From contig NZ_JAAOYV010000002.1 of assembly GCF_011759585.1 (NCBI RefSeq), forward strand, positions 803,510 to 867,509: a stretch of 64,000 nucleotides of DNA, read 5' to 3'. The position numbers and the translations under genes were made by a program. Below are positions 27,137 to 35,434 of the stretch, piece by piece. The DNA is from Frigoribacterium endophyticum. Its GTDB lineage: Bacteria > Actinomycetota > Actinomycetes > Actinomycetales > Microbacteriaceae. Position 1 is the stretch's first letter, and each line of letters opens with the position of its first letter. A model generated the notes under the pieces. That model searched no databases. It was not told the DNA's origin and worked only from the letters and a program-made list of their open reading frames with translations.

Positions 27137-30100
27137 TCAGCCGCGGGGCACCGTCACGGGCACGGTGACGCCGTCACCGAGGTGCACGTGGGCACGACCC
27201 GGTCGGGGGCGAGCCGACGTCGCGCTCCGGGCCAGCTGCGCACCGACGAGCTCCCCGTCCGAGGTCGCCCTCGGGCTGAGCACCGCGCCGCAGCGGTTCC
27301 GGCGGAGGTCGGCGTGCCAGCCCATGAAGCCGACGCCGAGGTCGGCGGCCGACCCCGCGGCCACCAGGGCACCGGGCCCGTCGGCGCACGAGCGCACGAA
27401 GTCGGCGAGCCACGCCGCCGCCGGGGCGTCCTTGACGAGCTCGGCGTCGTCGACGACCAGCACCCGACCCGCCGGTGCCTCGTCGCCGAGGACGGCGTCC
27501 AGCTCGTCGGCGCGGAGGTCAGAGCCGCGCAACACGGCCACCACCCCGGGCAGCCCGTCCAGGCTCCGGAGCGGTGACGGCCTCGGCGTGACGACGACCA
27601 CCTCGAGCCCCTGGGCGAGGAGGGAGCGCACCATGCTCACGAGGACGGTGCTGCGTCCGCTCCGCGGCGGGCCGCCGACGAGGAACGTGCCCGGAGCGTC
27701 GGCGAGGCGCGGGCCGACCGGCACGAGGTCGTCGCCGCCGATCCCCACCATCGCGAAGGCGGCGCCGAGGGCCGCGGGGTCGTGACGCGACCACGCGCCG
27801 TCGAAGGTCAGGTCGCCCTCCAGCCGGTCGAGCCGGAACGGCCTGCGGCCGGGCGGCACGGCGAGGTCACGGCGGACGGCCTCGCCCGCCGCCGCGCGGA
27901 GGGCCTCGGCCTGGGCGCTGCCGGAGGGGTCGGCACCGACCACCGCCACCTGGGTCTCGGCGCCGCTGACGGTGTCCGCTCCGCGCCCCGGGCCGGGCTC
28001 CTCGGGCATCGATCGCGGGTCGAGCCCCGCGAGGCCGTAGTCGGCGCGGTCGGCCATGCGCAGGACGAGCTTGCGCTCGACGAGCGTCGCCATCCTGCCG
28101 CTGACGAGGAGTCGGTCCCCCGTCACGACGAGGTGCACGCCGACGGCCGCCCCCTCGCGCAGCAGGAGCGTGACGAGCTCCACCGGCTCGCCGAGGTCGA
28201 GGTCGCCGAGGCTGGCGACGAAGCCCTCCCAGGGGTCGATCATCAGCACGACGTGGGGCAGGCGGTCCTCCTCCGGAGCGGCTCGTCGCTGCTCCGTGAC
28301 GCTGGCCCAGCTGCCGGTGGCGAGCACCGTCTGCCGCCGGAGCGTCTCCTCCACGAGGCGTGCCAGCAGGCGGCGCGCCCGCTCGACCTCCGTGCGGCGC
28401 ACGACGGCGCCGGTGTGCGGCGCCGACGCGAGCGGGAGCAGCGCCCCGCTGCCGCAGTCGATGCCGTAGAGGTGCACGTCGGCGCTCGAGGTGTGGCGGA
28501 TGATCGACGCCGCCAGGGTCCGCAGCACCTGCGACCTCCCGCTCCGGGCGGCGCCCGCGACGAACAGGTGCCCGTCGACGTCGAGGTCGAGTGCTGCTGT
28601 CCGCCGGGCCTGTTCCCGAGGGTGGTCCTCCAGCCCGAAGGGCAGGGGCGGCAGGGTGCGCGGTGGCCCGCCGCCTCCGGCCTCGGCACCGACGAGGTGC
28701 TCCAGCTCGACGAGGGCAGGCAGCGCGTCCAGCCAGGGCCGGTGCGGCCGCTCCCCGCCGCGGAGCGCCTCGGCCTCCACCACGGCGGCGACGAACTGGA
28801 CCAGGTCGGTCGTCTCGTGGTCCTCGACGGCGGCGGTCGCGGGCGGCCGGGGCGCCGGCCCGGCCGCCCCGTCCCACGACAGCCGGGCCGACCAGGTGCC
28901 GTCCGGTCGGGAGTCGCGCTCGGCGCGGCCGCCGACACGCCCGGCCTGGAACGGCACGAGCGCCCCCGCGCCGAGGCGCACCAGGGCGCGCCCCGGTGCG
29001 GACCGGGGGATGCGGGAGGCGTCGGCGGCGTCGATGACGTCGGTGCTCTCGCCGGCGTCGGTGACGCGCAGGGCGATGCGCAGGTTGGTGTTGGCCCTGA
29101 TCTCGGACGACACCACTCCCGACGGTCGCTGCGTCGCGAGCACGAGGTGGATGCCGAGGGAGCGCCCCCGCTGGGCGACGTTCACGAGCCCGGTGACGAA
29201 GTCGGGCAGCTCCCGGGCGAGGCTCGCGAACTCGTCGATGACGATGAGGAGGCGGGGCAGGGTCGGGAGCGTTCCGCCCTCGGACCGGCCACGCGCCTCC
29301 TCGTAGTCCTCCAGGTCCTTGGCCTCGGCGAGCGCGAGCAGCTGCTCCCGACGGTGGAGCTCGGCGCCCAGGCTCGTCAGCGCCCGCTGGACGAGGTGCG
29401 GGTCGAGATCGGTGACCATGCCCACGGTGTGGGGCAGCGGGCCGCAGTCGCGGAACGCGGCGCCGCCCTTGTAGTCCACGAGCACGAAGGTCATGGAGTC
29501 GGGGGCGTTGGAGGCGGCGAGCGAGGCGACGACGCTCTGCAGCAGCTCCGACTTGCCCGAGCCCGTCGTGCCGGCGACGAGGGCGTGGGGTCCGTCCCGC
29601 CTCAGGTCGATCGAGAAGGGACCGTCCACGCCCTCGCCGAGCAGCACCTCGGTGCTGGGCGCTCTCTCGGCCCAGCGCGCGAGGACGGCCCTGCCGCTGG
29701 GGCGGTCGAGGCCGAGCACGTCGAGGAGGCGGGAGGACGTCGGCAGTCCGCCGGCGTCGCCCCCGTCGTCGACGTCGACGACGGGGGCGAGCGCCCGCGC
29801 GACGAAGTCGTGCCAGCCGGCGGGCAGGGCGTCGACCCGCACGTGCTGGACGTCGGCCTCGCGGTGGGCGGAGAGCTCGTGGGCGCTGCGCCCGGCCTGC
29901 ACGACCGTGACGCACTCCTCGGGCAGTGACCGTCGGTCGGCGTCGAGGCAGAGTGCGACGACCCCGACGCCCGGTCCGTCGCGGAGCACCGTGACGAGGC
30001 CCGGCAGCCCCCGGAGCCGGCGTGACCCGTCGACGACGACGAGCACGTCGGGGGCGTCGAGCACGGCGCCGCTCGACTCCCGGCGAGCCCGCTGTCGCGC

Positions 30101-31546
30101 GTCGACGACGGCGGCCAGCTCGGTGAGCCTCCGGGCGACGGACTCGGAGTCGTTGCCGAGGCGGACGCGGCTGTCCGCGGCTCCCTCGTCGGGGCGGGCG
30201 TGGGGCACCCAGGCGAGCCAGCCCCAGTGCTCCTCGGCGTCGCGGTCCGTCAGCACCACGACCATGAGGTCTCGAGGGCTCTGGAGGACGCAGAGCTGGG
30301 CCACCATCCACGCGGCGAGCGCGCGACGTTCGGGCGTGCGCCCGTGCAGCCCCACGACGCCCCGGTCGGCGAGCGCGACGGTGACGGGCACGGCCCGCGC
30401 GGGGCTGGCGACGGTGCGTCGGTGCTCCAGCAGGTCCGGGTCGTCGAGGGTGACGCCGGAGGGCAGGTCGGCGACGCCGATCCGCACGGTCAGGTGGTCG
30501 GGGTCGTCCCGGCGCCGTTCCCAGAGCCGGGCGCGACGCCGGACGGCCAGGTCGAGGAGCGTCGCGGCGTCCGGGCAGCTGGACCGCAGCTCGTCCTGCC
30601 GACGCACGACCGCCTCCGCGGCGTCGGCGGCCACCGCCTCGCGGGTGGCCGCGTGCGACGCGAGGGCCTCGCGGTGCGTCACCCGGCCGTTGCGCCGGTC
30701 GTACAGGTAGTTGCCGATGAGGATCACCGGCGAGAGCAGTCCGAAGACGAAGAAGGTCGGGTTGTCGAGCACCAGCACCATGACGCCGCCCATGACGAGC
30801 GGGGCGGCGGCGGCGACGATCGGCAGGGGGCGCCGTGGGGGCGCCTGCGGCTGCGCCGGGTGCCGGAAGGCGGTCGTGGGGGGCTCGGGCAGGAGTCGCG
30901 GTGGGCGGGCGTGCTCCAGTCGCCCTCCGCCCTCGGCGAGGCCGATCGCGGCGGAGGCCGTGCCGGCGTCCGCGACGCCCAGCAGCACCTCCCCCAGCTC
31001 GACCGCCGACGACGGCGTCAGCGCGATCGTCGTCGTCAGCGGGACGCCGTCGACGGTGACGGGCGGGACGTCGGGGTCGTCGCAGGCCACGGGAGTGATC
31101 GAGAAGCGCGATGCTCCGTCGAGCTGCACGAGGGCCGCGACCGGGGCGACTCCTCGCGCGGCGAGACGGACCGTCGCCTCGGGCGCCGATCCGACCACGA
31201 CGGTGCCGGGATCGACGTGGAAGACCGTCCCGGCCCCGGGGCCGCCCACGATGCGGATGCTGGGCAGGTCGGGCGGCAGTGCGGCGACGCCGGGAGGACC
31301 GCCGATCGTGAGGACGCTGCCCTCGAGCACCGTTCCCTCGGCGATGCGTACGCTCTCGGCGACGCGGGCGCCGTCGACCGTGACGGCGGTGCCGAGAGCT
31401 GCGGCATCCGGACCGTCGGCGCGGATGCCGACCAGCGGTGCAGCCTGTGCGACGAGCTCCCCCACCGTGGTGTCAGGCGAGGTCTCGAACACGACGTCGG
31501 CCGAGGCGCCCGTCGCTCCGTCGCGGACGGTGACCGTGAGCCTCAC
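27137..31546 (-). CDS. eccC: Type VII secretion FtsK/SpoIIIE-type ATPase (EssC/EccC-like)
   Basis: The membrane-anchored motor of a type VII (WXG100) secretion system, about 1469 aa. Residues 1-200 look like ubiquitin/FHA-type domains (SIRIVGGPGAGTVFHVDPG), an EssC-like feature. Two membrane helices lie at about 250-285. Three FtsK-type ATPase modules follow: module 1 has canonical Walker A LVAGTTGSGKSELLQ (about 660) and Walker B LLIVIDEFASLA (about 769); modules 2 and 3 have Lys-to-Arg Walker A loops (GAARSGRSQ, about 998; GGPPRSGRST, about 1294), so probably only the first hydrolyses ATP well. The GTG overlaps the preceding stop (GTGA) with AGGG upstream. It is the last gene of a seven-gene operon beginning at 35335. 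Confidence 0.9.
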   Translation of the reverse strand: MRLTVTVRDGATGASADVVFETSPDTTVGELVAQAAPLVGIRADGPDAAALGTAVTVDGARVAESVRIAEGTVLEGSVLTIGGPPGVAALPPDLPSIRIVGGPGAGTVFHVDPGTVVVGSAPEATVRLAARGVAPVAALVQLDGASRFSITPVACDDPDVPPVTVDGVPLTTTIALTPSSAVELGEVLLGVADAGTASAAIGLAEGGGRLEHARPPRLLPEPPTTAFRHPAQPQAPPRRPLPIVAAAAPLVMGGVMVLVLDNPTFFVFGLLSPVILIGNYLYDRRNGRVTHREALASHAATREAVAADAAEAVVRRQDELRSSCPDAATLLDLAVRRRARLWERRRDDPDHLTVRIGVADLPSGVTLDDPDLLEHRRTVASPARAVPVTVALADRGVVGLHGRTPERRALAAWMVAQLCVLQSPRDLMVVVLTDRDAEEHWGWLAWVPHARPDEGAADSRVRLGNDSESVARRLTELAAVVDARQRARRESSGAVLDAPDVLVVVDGSRRLRGLPGLVTVLRDGPGVGVVALCLDADRRSLPEECVTVVQAGRSAHELSAHREADVQHVRVDALPAGWHDFVARALAPVVDVDDGGDAGGLPTSSRLLDVLGLDRPSGRAVLARWAERAPSTEVLLGEGVDGPFSIDLRRDGPHALVAGTTGSGKSELLQSVVASLAASNAPDSMTFVLVDYKGGAAFRDCGPLPHTVGMVTDLDPHLVQRALTSLGAELHRREQLLALAEAKDLEDYEEARGRSEGGTLPTLPRLLIVIDEFASLARELPDFVTGLVNVAQRGRSLGIHLVLATQRPSGVVSSEIRANTNLRIALRVTDAGESTDVIDAADASRIPRSAPGRALVRLGAGALVPFQAGRVGGRAERDSRPDGTWSARLSWDGAAGPAPRPPATAAVEDHETTDLVQFVAAVVEAEALRGGERPHRPWLDALPALVELEHLVGAEAGGGGPPRTLPPLPFGLEDHPREQARRTAALDLDVDGHLFVAGAARSGRSQVLRTLAASIIRHTSSADVHLYGIDCGSGALLPLASAPHTGAVVRRTEVERARRLLARLVEETLRRQTVLATGSWASVTEQRRAAPEEDRLPHVVLMIDPWEGFVASLGDLDLGEPVELVTLLLREGAAVGVHLVVTGDRLLVSGRMATLVERKLVLRMADRADYGLAGLDPRSMPEEPGPGRGADTVSGAETQVAVVGADPSGSAQAEALRAAAGEAVRRDLAVPPGRRPFRLDRLEGDLTFDGAWSRHDPAALGAAFAMVGIGGDDLVPVGPRLADAPGTFLVGGPPRSGRSTVLVSMVRSLLAQGLEVVVVTPRPSPLRSLDGLPGVVAVLRGSDLRADELDAVLGDEAPAGRVLVVDDAELVKDAPAAAWLADFVRSCADGPGALVAAGSAADLGVGFMGWHADLRRNRCGAVLSPRATSDGELVGAQLARSATSARPRPGRAHVHLGDGVTVPVTVPRG

Positions 31547-32184
31547 GTCGCCCTGACGACGCTGATGCCGTCGACGAAGGCTCGCGCCACCGGCACCTTC
31601 ACGGGGACGAACTCGGGCGGGCCGACGTCGCACGTGACCCGGAGGTCGAACGGCCCCGAGCGGAACGCGAAGATGCTGGTGACCGTGATGCCGCCGTCCA
31701 GCTCGGCGTAGCGCAGCCCGTAGACACCGAGGCCGAGGGAGTCGGTGGTCACGTCCTCGAGGACGGGCGGCTCGATCCCCGGCAAGTCGCTCTCGAGGAC
31801 GAGCTCGCGGAGGGTCGCCTCCCGGTCACCGTAGACGAGGCCGAACTGGATCCGGAGCAGGCTGAGCTCGCTGCTCAGCGAGGGCAGGTACATGAACTTG
31901 AGCTCATTGGGCGTCTGCCAGGTCGCGAGCCGGTCGAGCACCTTGACGAGCCACTTCTTGCCGGCCCGGGTCGGGGCCGCCGTCCGGGCGACGACGTCGC
32001 GAACGGTGGCGGCGATCCACGACCTGGCGGTGTCGTGCCCCTGGTGGGGCCATCGGGCGGGCAGGGCGATCCAGAGCCCGGGGTCGTGCTCGACGAGCAC
32101 CTCCCACCCGTCGGCGGTGCGGGGATCGAGGCCGTCGTCGCCCGTCGGCTGGATGTCGTCGGAGGTGAGTTCGTGGTGCGTCAT
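31543..32184 (-). CDS. Hypothetical protein of the type VII cluster (213 aa)
   Basis: Not recognised. It is predicted soluble, with no signal peptide or membrane helix; the C-terminal half is beta-rich and ends VARAFVDGISVVRAT. Overlap with the ATPase gene (GTGA) and with the cluster ties it to secretion, perhaps as a chaperone or accessory factor like EspG in position only. AAGGA lies 8 nt before the ATG at 32184. An alternative ATG at 32226 overlaps the upstream stop (ATGA) and would add 14 residues. Confidence 0.68.
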   Translation of the reverse strand: MTHHELTSDDIQPTGDDGLDPRTADGWEVLVEHDPGLWIALPARWPHQGHDTARSWIAATVRDVVARTAAPTRAGKKWLVKVLDRLATWQTPNELKFMYLPSLSSELSLLRIQFGLVYGDREATLRELVLESDLPGIEPPVLEDVTTDSLGLGVYGLRYAELDGGITVTSIFAFRSGPFDLRVTCDVGPPEFVPVKVPVARAFVDGISVVRAT

Positions 32185-32222
32185 GCCTGTTCCTTCTCGA
32201 GAGGGGCGGGCGGGTGCGCCCG

Positions 32223-32888
32223 TCATGTCGTGGGTCGATCGGTGATGACGCGCCCCTGGTCGTCGAGCCAGCGAACGGTGGTCATCATCGCGTCGAAGAG
32301 CTCGACCAGCGCGTCGGCCACCGCCTGGGTCTCGTCCTCCGAGACGTCGGGCGATGCCGCAGCGCCGAGCTGGGCCACCAGCAGTGCGAACGAGATCACG
32401 ACCTCGTCGTCGCCGGGAACTCGGCTGAGCACCGTCTTCGTCCTCAGGACCCGCCCGACGCCGATGAGCGAACGGCCCGCGGTCGAGAGGGGTGCCTCCA
32501 GGACGACGGCTGCTTCGCCACCGACGGTCAGCGCCGCGCGGCCGAGGCCGCCGTGGTGAGCTAAGTCCGCGGTCATGCCGTGCCGCTTCTCCTGTGAGAG
32601 CGAGGTCGCCGACACCACGATGCTCATCGCGAGGCCGCAATCCGGCAGGACACCAGCCGTGACGTAGCTGTCCAGCACGTCTGTTGCAGCGCGGGGTCCG
32701 GAGGCAGAGAGGGCCGCCACCGCTCGACCGACCTCAGCCGCGAGGTCAGCGCGGTTGAGCTGTGTCTCGATCAGTGGCAGCTGATCGAGAATATGTCCGG
32801 GCAAGCGAAGCACGCCTGGCGGGACGGCCAGGCGGTACGAGACCCCTCGGGCGCCTCCCGCCCGCGGCACGAACGTCTCAGCGGTCAT
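32223..32888 (-). CDS. Hypothetical protein of the type VII cluster (221 aa)
   Basis: Not recognised. It is soluble, without signal peptide or membrane helix. The alpha/beta pattern includes LIETQLNRADLAAEVGRAVA and VVLEAPLSTAGRSLIGVGRV; the C-terminus has WLDDQGRVITDRPTT. Its ATG overlaps the stop of the membrane-protein gene (ATGA), and its own stop overlaps a possible ATG of the next gene, so it belongs to the esx operon. Base composition is less GC-extreme than in housekeeping neighbours. Confidence 0.68.
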   Translation of the reverse strand: MTAETFVPRAGGARGVSYRLAVPPGVLRLPGHILDQLPLIETQLNRADLAAEVGRAVAALSASGPRAATDVLDSYVTAGVLPDCGLAMSIVVSATSLSQEKRHGMTADLAHHGGLGRAALTVGGEAAVVLEAPLSTAGRSLIGVGRVLRTKTVLSRVPGDDEVVISFALLVAQLGAAASPDVSEDETQAVADALVELFDAMMTTVRWLDDQGRVITDRPTT

Positions 32889-33397
32889 CCCGCGGCCTCC
32901 GACAGGCCCGTCTCGTGACCCGACCGCGCCACGGCCTCCCTGAGCAGAAGCCCCACCGTCACGATGCCGCCGGCGAGGAGGCAGCTGAGGCCACTGACTC
33001 CCCACAGGGCGATCGCCACGGAACTGGGCTCAGGACCTGGGCCGAAGAGCACGTGCGCCATCGTCAAGGACGGCACGGCCGACATCACCCAGAGGAACGC
33101 GGAGAGACCCGGCTGCAGAAGATGGACGTGCGCGGTAGGAAACCGGATGTACCGGACGAGCACGGCGGCCTGCAAAGCGATTCCGGTGGTGAGGAGGACG
33201 AGCAGGCCCAGGAGCGCTGACACGCTGAAGTTCATGGTCTCCCCGCCGTCCCCATGCCGTCCGTTCGCCATCAGGACGAGACGACGGATGATCATGAAGG
33301 CGGCTCCGACGCCGAAGTTCCAGAGCCCTGCAATCCGAACCAGGAGAACCGAGCGACTCAGGACGGATTCTGAGGGACTGTCCGAGACCTCCCGCAT
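32885..33397 (-). CDS. Four-helix membrane protein of the type VII cluster
   Basis: A 170-aa protein with four hydrophobic segments: about residues 19-42, 57-82, 94-114 and 128-152. Strongly charged loops separate them. It starts at the ATG that forms TGATG with the stop of the long candidate substrate; a GTG at 33403 is also in frame. No family was recognised. Coupling to the candidate substrate and its multi-pass topology make an immunity or membrane-accessory role plausible, but this is inference. Confidence 0.66.
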   Translation of the reverse strand: MREVSDSPSESVLSRSVLLVRIAGLWNFGVGAAFMIIRRLVLMANGRHGDGGETMNFSVSALLGLLVLLTTGIALQAAVLVRYIRFPTAHVHLLQPGLSAFLWVMSAVPSLTMAHVLFGPGPEPSSVAIALWGVSGLSCLLAGGIVTVGLLLREAVARSGHETGLSEAAG

Positions 33398-34671
33398 CAC
33401 CACGGAGTCCCGTTCACGAGTCGAAGCGTCGTAGCCTCCCGCAGGTCCCCCAGGAGGGGCTCAGCCCACCCTGTCGCCGTGTCAGCGGCGCGCGCCGTGG
33501 TGACGACCAAACTCGTCGCTCTCACTGTGGTCGTCGCGTTGAGCAGGAGGTCGAGTTCCGCCATGGCCCGTGATCCGGTGTGGGCCAGGGCCGCCCCGGA
33601 CTCGCGGCTCCACATGAAGAGGCGGCCTAGTTCAGGATCACCGAGAGCCCGGATCTTCGCCGCGAGGCTCAAGGGGGCCTTCATGACCGCTCGATGCTCG
33701 CCGTTCACGGCCTTGAGGGCTGTCTGAAGCGGCACTCCTCCTCGTTGCAGCTCAGCGACCCTCGCGAGACCAAGCTTGGCGACCGAAGTCTTGGCTGCAG
33801 TCTTGAGGACCGCGCCACCGACGCCGAAAGTAGCGAGCGAGACGACACTGATGCCCAACTCGAGGAGGCTTCCCGTGCCCGCGGCTGCTCGAGCCGCTTC
33901 CGTGGTCGTGGACAGGATCATCACCGCCATCGCTGGCCAGGCGATCCAGGCAGTGCCGGGGAAGGCCAGAGCAGCGACGACCAGAAGCGCTCCCACCCAG
34001 CTCAGGATCTCCAGGACGTCCTGGATCCACCAGTCGTTCTCCTCCATCCACGTCCGGAAGGCGTCGTAGGCGGTGCCTGCGGCCCCGCGGACGTCGTCCC
34101 ACCACGAGTCGCCGAGGCCGTCGGCGCCGAGGTCGTCGAAGCAGGCGATTGCCGCCGTCGCGGCGGCCTCGAGGTCGGTGACGGCGTCGTCGACCTGACG
34201 GCCGTGCTTCACCACCCGTCCCGATGCTTCCTCCTCGCGGAGGCGCTGCACGCGAGCGAGCTCCTGGTAGTCGAGCTGCGCCTCCTCGCTCGTCGCCAGG
34301 AGGGCCATGCCCTCGTAGCGGTCGGCGAGCACGGTGGCTGCGTCGCGGTCGGCGACCGCAGTCTCGTGCTCTCGGACGGCCGGGCCGGCCTGCTCCTGCG
34401 CGTGCCGCAGGGCAGTCGCGTAGGTCCGGAGCGCGTCGGAGGCGCCGACGTACCGCCGGTGCACCTGCCGCAGCTGCGTCTCGACCTCCCCCGCCTTCGC
34501 GAGGAACGCCTCGATCGCATCGCTCTGTGCGGCCTCCACGTCGAGTTGGTGGAGCCCCTCAGCCGCGGACGCGATCAGTTCGGCGGTCTGCCCGAAGCGC
34601 GTCGCGGCGGCCGACACCATGTCGGGGTCACCCGCGACACCTGCCTTGGACAATGCGCCGTCCACCCTCAC
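33397..34671 (-). CDS. Candidate type VII secretion substrate (424 aa)
   Basis: Residues 1-195 are helical and Ala/Glu-rich: GVAGDPDMVSAAATRFGQTA resembles the start of actinobacterial T7SS-signal proteins, followed by long coiled-coil-like helices and DSWWDDVRGAAGTAYDAFRTW. Residues 220-320 form a hydrophobic Gly/Ala-rich region with two or three membrane-capable helices (WVGALLVVAALAFPGTAWIA). The C-terminal 100 residues match no toxin I know. The layout of WXG100-like N-terminus plus membrane-active middle suggests a secreted effector. The GTG overlaps the upstream stop (GTGA), and its own stop overlaps the four-TM gene. Confidence 0.72.
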   Translation of the reverse strand: MRVDGALSKAGVAGDPDMVSAAATRFGQTAELIASAAEGLHQLDVEAAQSDAIEAFLAKAGEVETQLRQVHRRYVGASDALRTYATALRHAQEQAGPAVREHETAVADRDAATVLADRYEGMALLATSEEAQLDYQELARVQRLREEEASGRVVKHGRQVDDAVTDLEAAATAAIACFDDLGADGLGDSWWDDVRGAAGTAYDAFRTWMEENDWWIQDVLEILSWVGALLVVAALAFPGTAWIAWPAMAVMILSTTTEAARAAAGTGSLLELGISVVSLATFGVGGAVLKTAAKTSVAKLGLARVAELQRGGVPLQTALKAVNGEHRAVMKAPLSLAAKIRALGDPELGRLFMWSRESGAALAHTGSRAMAELDLLLNATTTVRATSLVVTTARAADTATGWAEPLLGDLREATTLRLVNGTPW

Positions 34672-34967
34672 GAGGACGCCTCCTCCTCCGGCAACGCGGC
34701 GGCGAGGCCCTCGTCCGCCGCCGTGAACCCGTCAGCGATGGACGTCGCGGACGTGCTCAGTCCACCGATCTCGTCGCTCAGGACCCGCCGGGTGTCGTCC
34801 CAGCTCCGGGTGAAGGAGTCGATCCGCTGCGCGAGGCGGGGGTGGCCGAGGTGCTCGGGCGAGACCGTCGCCGCTCCAGGGGCGTCGAAGACGGTCTTGA
34901 CGCCGCTCAGGGTCGTGGACAACCGCCGCAGCGCCTCAGCGTCGAACGACAGGGTCGCTCTGGTCAT
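34668..34967 (-). CDS. EspC/WXG100-like small secreted protein
   Basis: A 99-aa helical-hairpin protein beginning MTRATLSFDAEALRRLSTTL. It has a central SFTRSWDDTRRVL and the C-terminal acidic tail LPEEEASS. Size and position between a WXG100 gene and a long substrate fit the EspC/DUF2580-type partner proteins of ESX systems, though no WXG motif is present. AGGAG lies 6 nt before the ATG. It overlaps the next gene by 4 bp (GTGA). Confidence 0.75.
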   Translation of the reverse strand: MTRATLSFDAEALRRLSTTLSGVKTVFDAPGAATVSPEHLGHPRLAQRIDSFTRSWDDTRRVLSDEIGGLSTSATSIADGFTAADEGLAAALPEEEASS

Positions 34968-34983
34968 GTGTGCTCCTCAGGAA

Positions 34984-35013
34984 GGTGGCCATGCCGTCGC
35001 CGGCACGGCCACC
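34984..35013 (-). terminator. Attenuating hairpin between the WXG100 gene and the rest of the operon
   Basis: 13-bp arms GGTGGCCATGCCG and CGGCACGGCCACC (one mismatch) around TCGC. It could reduce read-through so the WXG100 transcript is most abundant. Confidence 0.55.
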
Positions 35014-35018
35014 GGGGT

Positions 35019-35046
35019 GGTCAGCGGTCAGCGGTCAGCGGTCAGC
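35019..35046. repeat. 7-bp tandem repeat over the WXG100 stop codon
   Basis: Four exact GGTCAGC units. In the gene direction each is GCTGACC and contains TGA; the 7-bp period places stops in all three frames. Confidence 0.9.
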
Positions 35047-35335
35047 GGAGGCTGGCGGCCAGCTGCTCGTCGGCCGCCTGCAGGGTCTCGGCCGCGTTCT
35101 CGAGGAACCGCGCCATGCTGTCCAGGGCAGCGATGGTCGTGCTCGCACCGGTGCTGAACTCGCCGTACGTGGTCGCGAACGCCTTCGAGGAGCTGTCGGT
35201 CACGTAGCCCGAGGCCACCAGGTTGTCGATCTGCCCCTTGAGGCGTGAGAGCTGCTCCTCGATCGACGCCTGCCCGGTGCGCAGGTGGGTCGCCTGCGTG
35301 CGCAGGTCGTCGTAGGTCACGGTCACGTTGGCCAT
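35042..35335 (-). CDS. WXG100 family type VII secretion target
   Basis: A 97-aa ESAT-6-like protein: two amphipathic helices joined by a turn, here LVASGYVTDSSSKAF, where SGY replaces the usual WXG; the downstream helix is YGEFSTGASTTIAALDSMAR. The length is exactly in family range. AGGAG lies 5 nt before the ATG. It is first in the operon leading to the EssC/EccC ATPase and is followed by an attenuating hairpin. Expected to be exported as a dimer, alone or with the EspC-like neighbour. Confidence 0.88.
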   Translation of the reverse strand: MANVTVTYDDLRTQATHLRTGQASIEEQLSRLKGQIDNLVASGYVTDSSSKAFATTYGEFSTGASTTIAALDSMARFLENAAETLQAADEQLAASLR

Positions 35336-35434
35336 GGGTTCTCCTGTCTCGTCGAGCCGTCAGGAATGACGACTGCCATGAATATTCCACATGAGACAGA
35401 CTGGTCGCACCACTTTCCACAGAATGGACGAGAA

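Noticed and set aside
27867-30311. 814-codon open frame within the secretion ATPase gene
   Set aside because: An out-of-frame shadow, Arg/Pro/Ala-rich with no motif, whereas the overlapping ATPase frame has three recognisable ATPase modules.
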